A stretch of DNA of 64,000 bases from Euryhalocaulis sp050486445 (GTDB lineage: Bacteria > Pseudomonadota > Alphaproteobacteria > Caulobacterales > Maricaulaceae): positions 1 to 64,000 of the forward strand of contig JBJHDH010000008.1 in assembly GCA_050486445.1 (NCBI GenBank), given 5' to 3'. Made by a program: the position numbers and the translations under genes. Positions 25,016-35,056 of the stretch are shown here, one piece after another (position 1 is the first letter of the stretch; every line of letters starts with the position of its first letter). Under the pieces are notes generated by a model. The model saw nothing but the letters and a program-made list of their open reading frames with translations, was not told the DNA's origin and did not search any database.

Positions 25016-26506
25016 ATGACCGATCTCGCCATCCATCGGCCCTTCCCCGCCCCTGCCCCGGCGCCGGATTCCGCGCCGCATAATCTGGATGCGGAACAGG
25101 CTTTGCTCGGCGGCATCCTGTTCGACAACGAGATTTACAACCGCGTCGGCGACTTTCTTCAGGCGCCGCATTTCTACGATCCGGTTCACGGGCGCATCTA
25201 TGCCGTCGCGGCGGAGCTGATCGGGCGCGGCAATCTGGCGGACGGCATCACGCTGAAATCACGTTTCGAGCGTGACGAGGGGCTGGAAGAGATTGGCGGC
25301 GCCGCCTATCTGGCCGACCTGCTGGACAAGGCGGCCCCCGCCCCGCTGGCGCTGGAATATGCGCGGCTGATCTACGATCTGGCGCTGAAGCGGGATCTGA
25401 TGCGCATCGGCGGCGAGATTTCGGCAGAGGCCGGCGACCCGGAAACCGACGCCGACGCGCGCGGCCAGATCGAAAGCGCCGAGCGCAAGCTTTACGCGCT
25501 GGCCGAGGCCGGCGCCCCGGGCAAAGGCTTTGTCGGCTTCGACATGGCCGTGTCGCGCTCCATCGCGATGGCGGCGGCGGCGTATGAGCGGGAGGGCCAT
25601 GTCTCCGGCCTCTCCACCGGCTTCAAGGACATCGACACCCAGCTTGGCGGCCTGCACAAATCCGATCTGGTGATCCTCGCCGGCCGCCCGAGCATGGGGA
25701 AAACGGCGCTCGCCACCAACATCGCCTATAATGTGGCCCGCGCGTATAAGTGGGAGCCGACGCCCGAGGGCGGACGCAAGACGATCGAAGGCGGCGTTGT
25801 CGGTTTCTTCTCGCTGGAAATGAGCGCCGAACAGCTCGCCACACGGCTGCTGTCGCAGCACGCGGAGATTCCGTCCAACAATATCCGCAAGGGCGAGATC
25901 ACAGGCCCGGAATACGAGCGCCTGCGCGACGCGGCGGTCGATCTGCAATCCATCCCGCTGCATATCGACGAGACCGGCGGCCTTTCCATCGGCGGCGTCG
26001 CGGCGCGCGCGCGCCGGCTGAAGCGTACGCACGGACTCGACCTGATTATCATCGACTATCTCCAGCTCGCCTCCGGCGTCGACCGGCGCGGCGACAACCG
26101 CGTGCAGGAAATCACGGAAATCACCGGCGGCCTGAAGGCGCTGGCCAAGGAACTGGACGTGCCCGTGCTCGCCCTCTCCCAGCTTTCGCGTCAGGTCGAA
26201 AGCCGCGAGGACAAGCGGCCCCAGCTCGCCGATCTGCGCGAATCCGGCTCTATCGAGCAGGACGCGGACGTGGTCATGTTCGTGTTCCGCGAGGCGTACT
26301 ATCTCGGCCGCGCCGAACCGCGCGAAGGCACGCCCGAACACGCCGCCTGGCAGGAACAGATGGCGGAGCTGGGCCACCAGGCCGAAGTCATTGTCGGCAA
26401 GCAGCGTCACGGCCCCATCGGCACGGTGCGCATGGCGTTCAACGGCGCCTTTACCCGCTTCGACAATCTCGCCCGCCCCGGCCGCTATGACGACTACCAG
26501 CGTTAG
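25016..26506 (+). CDS. dnaB: Replicative DNA helicase
   Basis: The hexameric helicase that unwinds DNA at the fork, 496 residues. The N-terminal domain starts PHNLDAEQALLGGILFDN; the RecA-like motor has Walker A AGRPSMGKTALA near residue 225 and the DIDTQLGGL and LIIIDYLQLASG motifs. The ATG at 25016 is chosen because the upstream extension to 24938 lacks homology-like sequence; no strong ribosome site is visible. It is followed by alr after 17 bp. Confidence 0.96.
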   Translation: MTDLAIHRPFPAPAPAPDSAPHNLDAEQALLGGILFDNEIYNRVGDFLQAPHFYDPVHGRIYAVAAELIGRGNLADGITLKSRFERDEGLEEIGGAAYLADLLDKAAPAPLALEYARLIYDLALKRDLMRIGGEISAEAGDPETDADARGQIESAERKLYALAEAGAPGKGFVGFDMAVSRSIAMAAAAYEREGHVSGLSTGFKDIDTQLGGLHKSDLVILAGRPSMGKTALATNIAYNVARAYKWEPTPEGGRKTIEGGVVGFFSLEMSAEQLATRLLSQHAEIPSNNIRKGEITGPEYERLRDAAVDLQSIPLHIDETGGLSIGGVAARARRLKRTHGLDLIIIDYLQLASGVDRRGDNRVQEITEITGGLKALAKELDVPVLALSQLSRQVESREDKRPQLADLRESGSIEQDADVVMFVFREAYYLGRAEPREGTPEHAAWQEQMAELGHQAEVIVGKQRHGPIGTVRMAFNGAFTRFDNLARPGRYDDYQR

Positions 26507-26523
26507 GGCTATATCCCTGACAC

Positions 26524-27636
26524 ATGAGCGTCTCTTCTCCTGACGACGGCCGGGCCGTCCTGCGCATCAACCTCGCTGCGATCCGCGCCAACTGGCGGCT
26601 GTTCGCCGCGCTCCCCGGCGGCGCCAAATCCGCAAACATAGAAACCGGCGCCACGATCAAGGCGGATGCCTATGGCCTTGGCGCCGCGCGCATCGGTCCG
26701 GCGCTCCACGCCGAAGGCTGCCGCACGTTTTTTGTCGCGCAGGTTCAGGAGGGCGCCGCCCTGCGTGCGGTTCTGGGCGGAGAAGCCGCCATCTATGTCT
26801 ATAACGGCCCGACCGAAGGCGCGCTGGAGACGATCCGCACGCACGATCTGATCCCGGTACTGAATTCGCCGGAGCAGATTGCGCTGTGGCGCGGCAGTTC
26901 CGGTGGGGGTGGAGACGGCGGCCCCTGCGCCCTGCATCTGGACACCGGCATGAACCGGCTGGGCCTCAGCCCCGATCAGGCGCGCGCGCTCGCCGCCTCC
27001 GCCCACGGGCTCGACCTGAAACTGGTGATGAGCCACCTCGCCTGCGCCGATACGCCCGACCACCCAATGAACGCGGCGCAGCTTGCGCGCTTCCGCGAGC
27101 TGTCCGCGCTGTTTCCCGGCGTGCGACGCAGCCTCTCCGGCTCGGCCGGCGCGCTGCTCGGCGCGGATTACCGCTTCGATCTGATCCGGCCGGGCGTCGG
27201 CCTCTATGGCGGCCTCCCGCCCAATCCGGCAGCCCCCGGCCTTTCCCCCGCCGCAACGATAGAGGCCCCGATCCTGATGCTGCGCGATGTCCGCGCCGGC
27301 GAAACCATCGGCTATGACGCCGCCTTCACCGCGCCTTCGGACATGCGGATCGCCATCGCCGCGCTGGGCTATGCCGACGGGCTGATGCGCGCAGCGTCTT
27401 CCGGCGCCCCGCACGGCGCCTACGGATTGATCGAGGGCGCGCGCGCACCGCTCATCGGCCGTGTCTCGATGGATCTCTGCGCGCTCGACGTCACCGGCAT
27501 CGGCGCCGCCCGGCGGGGCGCACGGGCCGAATTCCTCGGCCCCGCCCTCGCCGATACCGCGCGTGCGGCGGGCACCATCCCGTACGAACTTCTCACCCGG
27601 CTGGGGCAGCGTTTCGCGCGGGTCTGGACTGAATAG
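26524..27636 (+). CDS. alr: Alanine racemase
   Basis: A PLP enzyme of 370 residues that makes D-alanine for peptidoglycan. The PLP lysine is in ATIKADAYGLGAARIG (Lys near residue 44). The second catalytic base region shows ETIGYDAAFTA, and the C-terminal domain has LIGRVSMDLCALDVTG. It lies between dnaB and radA, the common alphaproteobacterial order. Confidence 0.94.
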   Translation: MSVSSPDDGRAVLRINLAAIRANWRLFAALPGGAKSANIETGATIKADAYGLGAARIGPALHAEGCRTFFVAQVQEGAALRAVLGGEAAIYVYNGPTEGALETIRTHDLIPVLNSPEQIALWRGSSGGGGDGGPCALHLDTGMNRLGLSPDQARALAASAHGLDLKLVMSHLACADTPDHPMNAAQLARFRELSALFPGVRRSLSGSAGALLGADYRFDLIRPGVGLYGGLPPNPAAPGLSPAATIEAPILMLRDVRAGETIGYDAAFTAPSDMRIAIAALGYADGLMRAASSGAPHGAYGLIEGARAPLIGRVSMDLCALDVTGIGAARRGARAEFLGPALADTARAAGTIPYELLTRLGQRFARVWTE

Positions 27637-27668
27637 GCGTTACCATCCGTCCTCGCCGGAGTGATTCG

Positions 27669-29065
<1,397 letters not shown>

Positions 29066-29069
<4 letters not shown>

Positions 29070-29740
29070 GCGCCAGCATCACCGCCTTCGACGCCATCGT
29101 TCTGGCCGTGCTGCTGCTGTCCGGCCTGCTGGCCCTGGTGCGCGGCTTTGTGCGCGAGGCGCTTTCGGTCGCCGCTTTCGTCGCCGCCGCGCTTGGCGCG
29201 CTATGGATGCTGCCCGTTCTGCGTCCCCCGGTGCGCGGCATGATCCAGCCGGACTGGGCCGCCGACGCCGCCGCGCTTGTCGCGACCTTCCTGCTGATCT
29301 ATCTGGCGGTGACGCTGGTCACCTCCTCCATCTCGAAACAATTGCGCGGCGGTGATGAGCCGGGCCTGGTCGACCGTGTCGGGGGTCTTGCCTTCGGGGT
29401 GGTGCGCGGCGTCGTATTGCTGGCGCTCTTCGTCATCGCCTGGACAGCCATGGCGCCGCCGGACTATCAGGCCCGCTGGATGACCGAGGCGCGGCTGTAT
29501 CCGCTGATCGCCTCCACCGCCACGGCGTTGCAGGAGCTTGCGCCGGAATCCTCGCGCATCGCCATGACGCCGCCGCCGCCTGAAACCATAACCGCCACGC
29601 CGCGCGCCGCCCGGCCCGCGCCCGCAACAGGAACGGCGCCCGCGCCGGCGGAAGATACCGGCTATGGAGAAAGAACCCGCCAGGGCCTGGACCAGCTTAT
29701 CGGCCGCGCCGCCGAACGGGAGGAAAGAGACAGCCAATGA
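29066..29740 (+). CDS. cvpA: CvpA family membrane protein
   Basis: A 224-residue inner-membrane protein with four predicted helices in the first ~135 residues (FDAIVLAVLLLSGLLALVRG; LVATFLLIYLAVTLVTSSI; VVRGVVLLALFVIAW). A proline- and alanine-rich cytoplasmic or periplasmic tail follows. CvpA was named for colicin V export and later linked to envelope stress tolerance. Its ATGA overlaps with radA and purF place it in radA-cvpA-purF, a common arrangement. Confidence 0.88.
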
Positions 29741-31224
29741 CAGTGTCCGCGCCCGCCGCCAATCCCTCCTGCTGGCTCGACCCATTCGCAGACCGGCTGC
29801 GCGAGGAATGCGGCGTGTTCGGTGTGTTTGGCGCGCGCGACGCATCTGTGCTGACCGCGCTCGGCCTACACGCGCTCCAGCACCGGGGGCAGGAAGCCTG
29901 TGGCATCACCTCGTTCGACGGCGCCCGCTTTCATAACGAGCGGCATCTGGGTCTGGTCGGCGACAATTTCGCAGGACCGGATACGCCCCAGCGGCTGCCC
30001 GGATACGCCGCCATCGGCCATGTCCGCTATTCCACCCAGGGCGCGACCGTTCTGCGCAATGTCCAGCCGCTCTTCGCCGACCTGAACGCCGGCGGCGTAT
30101 CGCTCGCCCATAACGGAAACCTTACCAATTCCCGCGATCTGCGCGAACAGCTCGTGCAGGGCGGCGCCATCTTCCAGTCCACCTCCGACACCGAAGTCAT
30201 CATCCAGCTTGTCGCGCGTTCGCGTCAGACGAAAATCGTCGACCGTTTCACCGACGCGCTGCGCCAGATTGAAGGCGCCTATGCCCTCGTCTGTCTCACC
30301 AACAAGAAACTGATCGGCGCACGCGACCCGCTCGGCATCCGGCCGCTGGTGCTGGGCCGGCTGGGCAATGCCTATATCTTCGCCTCCGAGACCTGCGCGC
30401 TGGCCATGATCGGCGCCACGTTCGTGCGCGACATCAATCCCGGCGAAATCGTGGTCGTCACCGAATCCGGCGCCGAAAGCATCCAGTTCGCGCCAGCGCG
30501 CACGCCACGCCCGTGCGTGTTCGAATTTGTCTATTTCGCCCGGCCGGACTCGGTCGTGGATGGCCGCCCGGTCTATCAGGTGCGCAAGAATATGGGCCGC
30601 ATTCTGGCTGAGGAATGCCCCGCCGCCGCCGATGTGGTGATGCCGGTGCCCGATTCCGGCGTTCCCGCCGCGCTCGGCTTCGCAGAGGCGTCCGGCCTGC
30701 CCTTCGAGCACGGCATCGTCCGCAACCACTATGTCGGCCGCACCTTCATCCAGCCCAGCCAGTCGATCCGCGACATGGGCGTGAGGCTGAAGCATTCGGC
30801 CAACCGCGCCCAGATCGAGGGCAAGCGCGTCGTTCTGGTCGACGATTCCATCGTGCGCGGCACCACCTCGCGCAAGATTGTCTCGATGGTGCGCGAAGCC
30901 GGCGCGACGGAAGTGCATTTCCGCTCCGCCAGCCCGATGATCAAATGGCCTGACTATTACGGCATCGACACGCCGGTGCGGGAAAAGCTGATCGCCGCGA
31001 CCCATTCGCTGGACGAAATCCGGGCAGAGCTGGGCGCGGACAGTCTCGGCTTTGTCTCCGTTGACGGCCTTTATCGCGCGCTCGGCGAAGAGGGCCGCGA
31101 CGCGGACCACACCCAGTTCACCGACCATTGCTTCACCGGCGAATATCCGACGCATCTGACCGACGCCAATCGCCAGATCGCAGACAAGGACCAGCAATTG
31201 TCCTTCCTGGTGGAAGTCGCCTAG
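29737..31224 (+). CDS. purF: Amidophosphoribosyltransferase
   Basis: Catalyses the first committed step of purine synthesis: PRPP plus glutamine to phosphoribosylamine. The 495-residue precursor has a 24-residue propeptide before the catalytic Cys in REECGVFGVFG (Cys25), so it is of the processed Bacillus type. The glutamine amidotransferase domain (HNGNLTNSRDLREQL) is followed by the PRPP site VVLVDDSIVRGTTSRKIV near residue 365. It overlaps the cvpA stop by four bases. Confidence 0.96.
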   Translation: MTVSAPAANPSCWLDPFADRLREECGVFGVFGARDASVLTALGLHALQHRGQEACGITSFDGARFHNERHLGLVGDNFAGPDTPQRLPGYAAIGHVRYSTQGATVLRNVQPLFADLNAGGVSLAHNGNLTNSRDLREQLVQGGAIFQSTSDTEVIIQLVARSRQTKIVDRFTDALRQIEGAYALVCLTNKKLIGARDPLGIRPLVLGRLGNAYIFASETCALAMIGATFVRDINPGEIVVVTESGAESIQFAPARTPRPCVFEFVYFARPDSVVDGRPVYQVRKNMGRILAEECPAAADVVMPVPDSGVPAALGFAEASGLPFEHGIVRNHYVGRTFIQPSQSIRDMGVRLKHSANRAQIEGKRVVLVDDSIVRGTTSRKIVSMVREAGATEVHFRSASPMIKWPDYYGIDTPVREKLIAATHSLDEIRAELGADSLGFVSVDGLYRALGEEGRDADHTQFTDHCFTGEYPTHLTDANRQIADKDQQLSFLVEVA

Positions 31225-31236
31225 AACCCGTTGCCA

Positions 31237-31956
31237 ATGACCAACACTTCCACCCATGCCGGGCGCATCGCGCTCGTCACCGGCGCGTCGCGCGGCATTG
31301 GCGCCGCGGCGGCGCTGGAGCTGGCGCGCCGCGGCGCGCATGTCATCCTCGCCGCCCGCACCCAAGGCGCGCTGGAGGCGCTGGACGATGCAATCCGCGC
31401 CGCAGGCGGCGCCGCCACGCTCGTGCCGCTCGATCTGCGCGCGCCGCAATCCTGCGACGAGCTGGCGCGCATCGTGGCCGAGCGCTGGGGGCGGCTCGAC
31501 GCGCTGATCGGCGCCGCCGGCATTCTCGGCCCCCTCACCCCGGTTTCGCAGATCGAGCCAAATAGCTGGGCAGAGGTCTTCACCGTCAATTTTCATGCGA
31601 ACTGGGCGCTGATCCGCGCTTTCGAGCCGCTGCTGCGCAGTTCAGAGGCTGGCCGCGCGGTGTTCGTCACCTCCGGCGCGGCGCGCAATGCGCGCGCCTA
31701 CTGGGGCGCCTATGCCGCGTCGAAAGCGGCGCTGGACGCGCTGGTCCATTCCTGGGCAATGGAATTGTCCGCCACCAGCATACGCGCCAATCTGGTCAAT
31801 CCCGGCCCGATGCGCACGGCGATGCGCGCCGCCGCCTTCCCGGGCGAAGATCCAAAGACCCTGCCCGCGCCGGAAGACATCGCGCCGTTGATCGCCGACA
31901 TGGCCGGCCCGGACTGGACAGACACCGCCGGGCTGATCGACTGGCGCCCGGCTTAG
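31237..31956 (+). CDS. Short-chain dehydrogenase/reductase family oxidoreductase
   Basis: A 239-residue classical SDR. The cofactor motif TGASRGIGAAAALELA and the active-site Y-x-x-x-K in WGAYAASKAALDAL are intact; the catalytic serine is in VTSGAARNARAY. It lies 12 bp after purF and shows the tail NPGPMRTAMR common in YciK-like proteins. The ATG at 31237 is used; a TTG two codons earlier is possible. The TAG stop (31954-31956) is formed by the first bases of a palindromic repeat. Substrate unknown. Confidence 0.88.
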   Translation: MTNTSTHAGRIALVTGASRGIGAAAALELARRGAHVILAARTQGALEALDDAIRAAGGAATLVPLDLRAPQSCDELARIVAERWGRLDALIGAAGILGPLTPVSQIEPNSWAEVFTVNFHANWALIRAFEPLLRSSEAGRAVFVTSGAARNARAYWGAYAASKAALDALVHSWAMELSATSIRANLVNPGPMRTAMRAAAFPGEDPKTLPAPEDIAPLIADMAGPDWTDTAGLIDWRPA

Positions 31957-31998
31957 AGCAAGTGTAGAGCGTGATCCGCATCAACGGATCACGCTCTA
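31954..31998. repeat. TAGAGC palindromic repeat, copy A (short form)
   Basis: A TAGAGCA start is followed at once by AGTG and a perfect 14-pair hairpin: TAGAGCGTGATCCG (31965-31978), loop CATCAA, CGGATCACGCTCTA (31985-31998). The same hairpin ends the longer copies at 58239-58343 and 59973-60077. Here the first hairpin of the long form is missing, as if cleanly deleted. The element's first TAG serves as the stop of the upstream dehydrogenase gene. It could also act as a terminator, although no T run follows. Confidence 0.85.
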
Positions 31999-32116
31999 AA
32001 AAGTGTCTGGCCATAAAGATGGCGTTCTCCGGAATGCGCGCGCAGCGCATATCCTGGCCCAGAAAATGCTGAGGATCAGGAATAATGCCCGGCTTCGCCG
32101 GACATTTTCATCCCAA

Positions 32117-32173
32117 AGCTGGGTCCCGGATAACCCGCAACGCGCCCCGGATTAAATCCGGGGTTCCGGGAAA
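32117..32173. repeat. Interspersed intergenic repeat, CCCGGAACCCCG family (copy 2)
   Basis: Starts AAGCTGGGTCCCGGATAACC and ends GGGGTTCCGGGAAAT. It is the inverted counterpart of the copy at 4225-4266, but with a longer inner hairpin (CCCCGGAttaaaTCCGGGG, 32145-32163). Confidence 0.6.
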
Positions 32174-32197
32174 TACCGGAATTATTACATCAGAACT

Positions 32198-32239
32198 CTG
32201 AGGAGCCGCCGCAAGGCAGCGTCTCGAAGCACGTTCCAG
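32198..32239. repeat. GAGGAGCCGCC repeat, partial copy 1
   Basis: CTGAGGAGCCGCCGCAAGGC followed by AGCGTCTCGAAGCACG matches, with two or three differences, the start of the larger repeat at 34869-35008. The two copies sit on either side of the permease gene. This type resembles the long palindromic repeats frequent in Caulobacterales intergenic DNA. Confidence 0.7.
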
Positions 32240-32264
32240 AAGGCAGTAACGCCAGCGTCGTCCC

Positions 32265-34757
32265 CTACTCCGCGCGCAGCACCAGCGCCGGCTTCACCGA
32301 CGCCGCGCGCAGCGCGTGCGCGCCCACCGCCAGCCAGGCGATCAGCAGCGAGACTGCGAGCGCCGCCAGAAACGGCCAGATCGTCAGCTCGATCCGGGTC
32401 ACAAAGAGATTGAGATAAGCCCGCGCCGCGATCCACGCTGCCGGCCATGCGATCAGGTTCGCCACGATCACCGGCTTGGAAAAATCCCACAGCATCATGC
32501 CCAGCACGCGCGGCGTGGAGGCGCCCAGAACCTTGCGCACGCCGATCTCCCGCACCCGCCGCTGCACCACAAAACTCGCCATCCCGAAGAGACCCATCGC
32601 GGCGATGAACAGCGCCACGCCCGCAAGCCCTGCGCAGGCGACCAACACCATCCGGAAAAACCGGAAATACGTATCGAAGAACTCATCAAGGAAACGGGGA
32701 TTGGCCGGTTGCCCGCCCGGATCGAAATCCCGCCATACCGTGCGGATATGCTCCAGCCCGCCCGCCACATCGTGACGGGACAGGCGGACCAGCGCAAATC
32801 CCATGGAAAAGGGCCGCATGACATAGGCATAGTTCTCTGGTCCGCCCGCCATCAGATCCATCGGCGCCGTCTCGACCACGCCGATCACCACATGCTCCGG
32901 CGGCAACCCGTCTTCCCCGGCCACGCCATATTGCGCCGCGACGCGATACAGACTCTGGCCGATGGCTTCATGCGGCGCATAGCCCATAAGGCGCGCCGTC
33001 TCTTCGTCGATAATCACGGACAGGCTGTCGTCCCGGTCGTGCGAAAAATCGCGCCCGGCCAGAATCCTGACGCCCTGTGTCGTGAAATAATCGGCATAGA
33101 CATTGCGCCCCTGCGCCACAAAGCGCGTGGCCATCGGGTCCGGCGATTGCGCGAATTCCGCCGTCTCGCTCGTCGTCTGATAGAAAGGTGGATAGGAATC
33201 GTAGCTGGCCGCCAGCACCGCCGGGTGCGCGGCCAGGCGCGACTGGATCGCCACGAGCCAGTCCAGCGTTCCTTCCGGCGTCATCGGCACATTGCCGGGG
33301 ATATTGGCGAATACCAGCGGGTCTTCCGCCGGGCGCGTCAGGGTCTGACGCATCCCGGCGGCCTGCATCGCCATCACCGCGACCACGATCATCAGTCCGG
33401 CGGCGACCGCGAACTGCGCGGCGCTCAGCAGACCGCGCACCCCTCCCCCGCCGCGCTCGCCACCGCCCGTTCGCGCCGCAGTGACCGGATGCAACCGCGC
33501 CAGCGCCAATGCCGGCCATGTTCCGGCGGCCAGCGCCACCACGACCGCAATCAGCGCAACGCCCAGCCAGTAATCCGGCCGCGCCACCCCCGGCATATCC
33601 GGCGGCAGGCCGAGTGGCGGCGCAAGGACGCCCGCCAGCATGACGGACAGCGGCGCCGCCAAGGCCAGCGCCAGAAAGACCACGGCGCCGCTTTCGATTA
33701 GCGACTGCGCCACGATCTGCCGCCGCCGCGCGCCGACCGCCTTGCGCAGACCGATCTCCTGCGCCCGCGCCACGGCGCCGGCGGAGGAAAGAGCGGCGAA
33801 ATTGACGCATCCCGCCAAAAGCGCCAGCGCGCCCAGCGCATAGAGAATGTCGACTAGCGAAAACCCCGGCGGAAACCCGATCAAATCGTTGAACCGCGCC
33901 TCGGCCAGTCCGGCCAGCGGCGCGGCGCGAAACCGCGATTCCGGGAAATGAGAGGGAACATGCCGTTGCGCAAAATCCGGCAAGGCACGATTGATCTCCC
34001 GCACGCCCAGTGATCCGTTCCCGGGCAACAGCGCATAGGTCGCGAAATTGGTGGAAGCGAACGCCTCCTCCTCCCACCACAAGGGCGTATCGGGGTCGTT
34101 GGCCATCAGGAACACCGCTACCCATGTCGAGAGACCGGACAGCACGTCCATCTCCATCCAGTTCGCGGCGGCAAAGTGCGAGTTACCGGGAATGTCCCGG
34201 AACACGCCGGTCACCGTGACATCCAGCGACAACCGCTCGGACGATGGCATCCGGAGGCGCAGAGTCCGGCCCACCGGATCGTCATCGCCGAACAGGCGCT
34301 GCGCCCCGCGCTGGCTCAGGATCACCGTCCGCGGGTCGTCGAGCGATGCGCGTCCTCGGATCATCTCCAGATCGAAAATCTCCAGAAACTCGGGATCGAC
34401 ATAACTGCCCTGAAGCGACTGCGTGGAATCCTCAGGCCCCACATACATGGCGGCGAGAAACAGACGCGCGGCGGCCTCCAGTTGCGGGAAATCCGTGCGC
34501 AGCAGCGCCGCTGTGCCCGGCCCCGATCCCTGAAAGTTCGACCGCCAGCCACCGTCCTGTTGTCTCATCTCCTGCACGACGATGGCGATCCGGTCCGCAT
34601 TCATCCAATGACGATCCGCCTGCCGAAAATAATCGCCGATCACATGCGCCGTCAGAAAACATGCAAGCCCCAGCGCCAGCGCCAGCAGCTTGATCGCGGT
34701 GGACAGCGGGTCGCGCCTGAAATTGCGCAGCGCCGTCGAGAGATAATGACCCAGCAT
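32265..34757 (-). CDS. FtsX/MacB-like ABC transporter permease (stand-alone)
   Basis: An 830-residue permease with a duplicated MacB-type plan: helix at about 18-40, a periplasmic MacB_PCD-like domain with IFDLEMIRGRASLDDP, an FtsX block of three helices (about 290-420, with EIGLRKAVGARRRQI), a second periplasmic domain and a second FtsX block (with REIGVRKVLGAST). The two REIGLRK-type motifs before each helix set are typical coupling sites for a LolD/MacB ATPase. No ATPase gene is adjacent, so the motor must be elsewhere or shared. Related proteins are often near two-component systems in antimicrobial-peptide or lipoprotein export. The gene is enclosed by repeats on both sides. Substrate unknown. 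Confidence 0.85.
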   Translation of the reverse strand: MLGHYLSTALRNFRRDPLSTAIKLLALALGLACFLTAHVIGDYFRQADRHWMNADRIAIVVQEMRQQDGGWRSNFQGSGPGTAALLRTDFPQLEAAARLFLAAMYVGPEDSTQSLQGSYVDPEFLEIFDLEMIRGRASLDDPRTVILSQRGAQRLFGDDDPVGRTLRLRMPSSERLSLDVTVTGVFRDIPGNSHFAAANWMEMDVLSGLSTWVAVFLMANDPDTPLWWEEEAFASTNFATYALLPGNGSLGVREINRALPDFAQRHVPSHFPESRFRAAPLAGLAEARFNDLIGFPPGFSLVDILYALGALALLAGCVNFAALSSAGAVARAQEIGLRKAVGARRRQIVAQSLIESGAVVFLALALAAPLSVMLAGVLAPPLGLPPDMPGVARPDYWLGVALIAVVVALAAGTWPALALARLHPVTAARTGGGERGGGGVRGLLSAAQFAVAAGLMIVVAVMAMQAAGMRQTLTRPAEDPLVFANIPGNVPMTPEGTLDWLVAIQSRLAAHPAVLAASYDSYPPFYQTTSETAEFAQSPDPMATRFVAQGRNVYADYFTTQGVRILAGRDFSHDRDDSLSVIIDEETARLMGYAPHEAIGQSLYRVAAQYGVAGEDGLPPEHVVIGVVETAPMDLMAGGPENYAYVMRPFSMGFALVRLSRHDVAGGLEHIRTVWRDFDPGGQPANPRFLDEFFDTYFRFFRMVLVACAGLAGVALFIAAMGLFGMASFVVQRRVREIGVRKVLGASTPRVLGMMLWDFSKPVIVANLIAWPAAWIAARAYLNLFVTRIELTIWPFLAALAVSLLIAWLAVGAHALRAASVKPALVLRAE

Positions 34758-34868
34758 CGCGACGCCCTTCCCGGACTCAAGGATGGCGGCAGACTACACG
34801 CACTGTATTAGAGTATCAATACACCGGGGTTATGCCCCGCGCAGGGGATACCCCTGCCACCCACCACC

Positions 34869-35008
34869 CTCATGCTGAGGAGCCGCCGCAAGGCGGCGTC
34901 TCGAAGCACGCTCCAGTTCTACCAACGCCCGCGTCACACTGGATCGTCCCTCGAGACGCCCCGCCAGTATCCCATCCGGGATACAGGCGAGGCTCCTCGG
35001 GATGAGGA
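34869..35008. repeat. GAGGAGCCGCC long inverted repeat, copy 2
   Basis: About 140 bp with inverted arms: CTCATGCTGAGGAGCC at the left end and GGCTCCTCGGGATGAG at the right (34991-35006). An inner pair GTCTCGAAGCACGCTCCAG / CTGGATCGTCCCTCGAGAC adds a second level of pairing. It shares its left part with 32198-32239. It fills most of the 299 bp between the permease start and the clpA stop, where I see no gene. Confidence 0.75.
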
Positions 35009-35056
35009 CTTGAGGTTGGCAGAGAAGACTCTGATGCGCAGGGGAGGATTACGCCC

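Larger units (their letters stand above)
31957..32264. other. Repeat-filled intergenic region
   Basis: These 308 bp between the convergent dehydrogenase and permease genes consist largely of three repeat types: the TAGAGC hairpin (to 31998), a CCCGGAACCCCG-family copy (about 32117-32173) and a GAGGAGCCGCC-family fragment (32198-32239). I see no gene. Confidence 0.6.

Noticed and set aside
29866..31596. A 576-codon minus-strand frame opposite purF
   Set aside because: Antisense shadow spanning purF and part of the next gene; no recognisable protein features.
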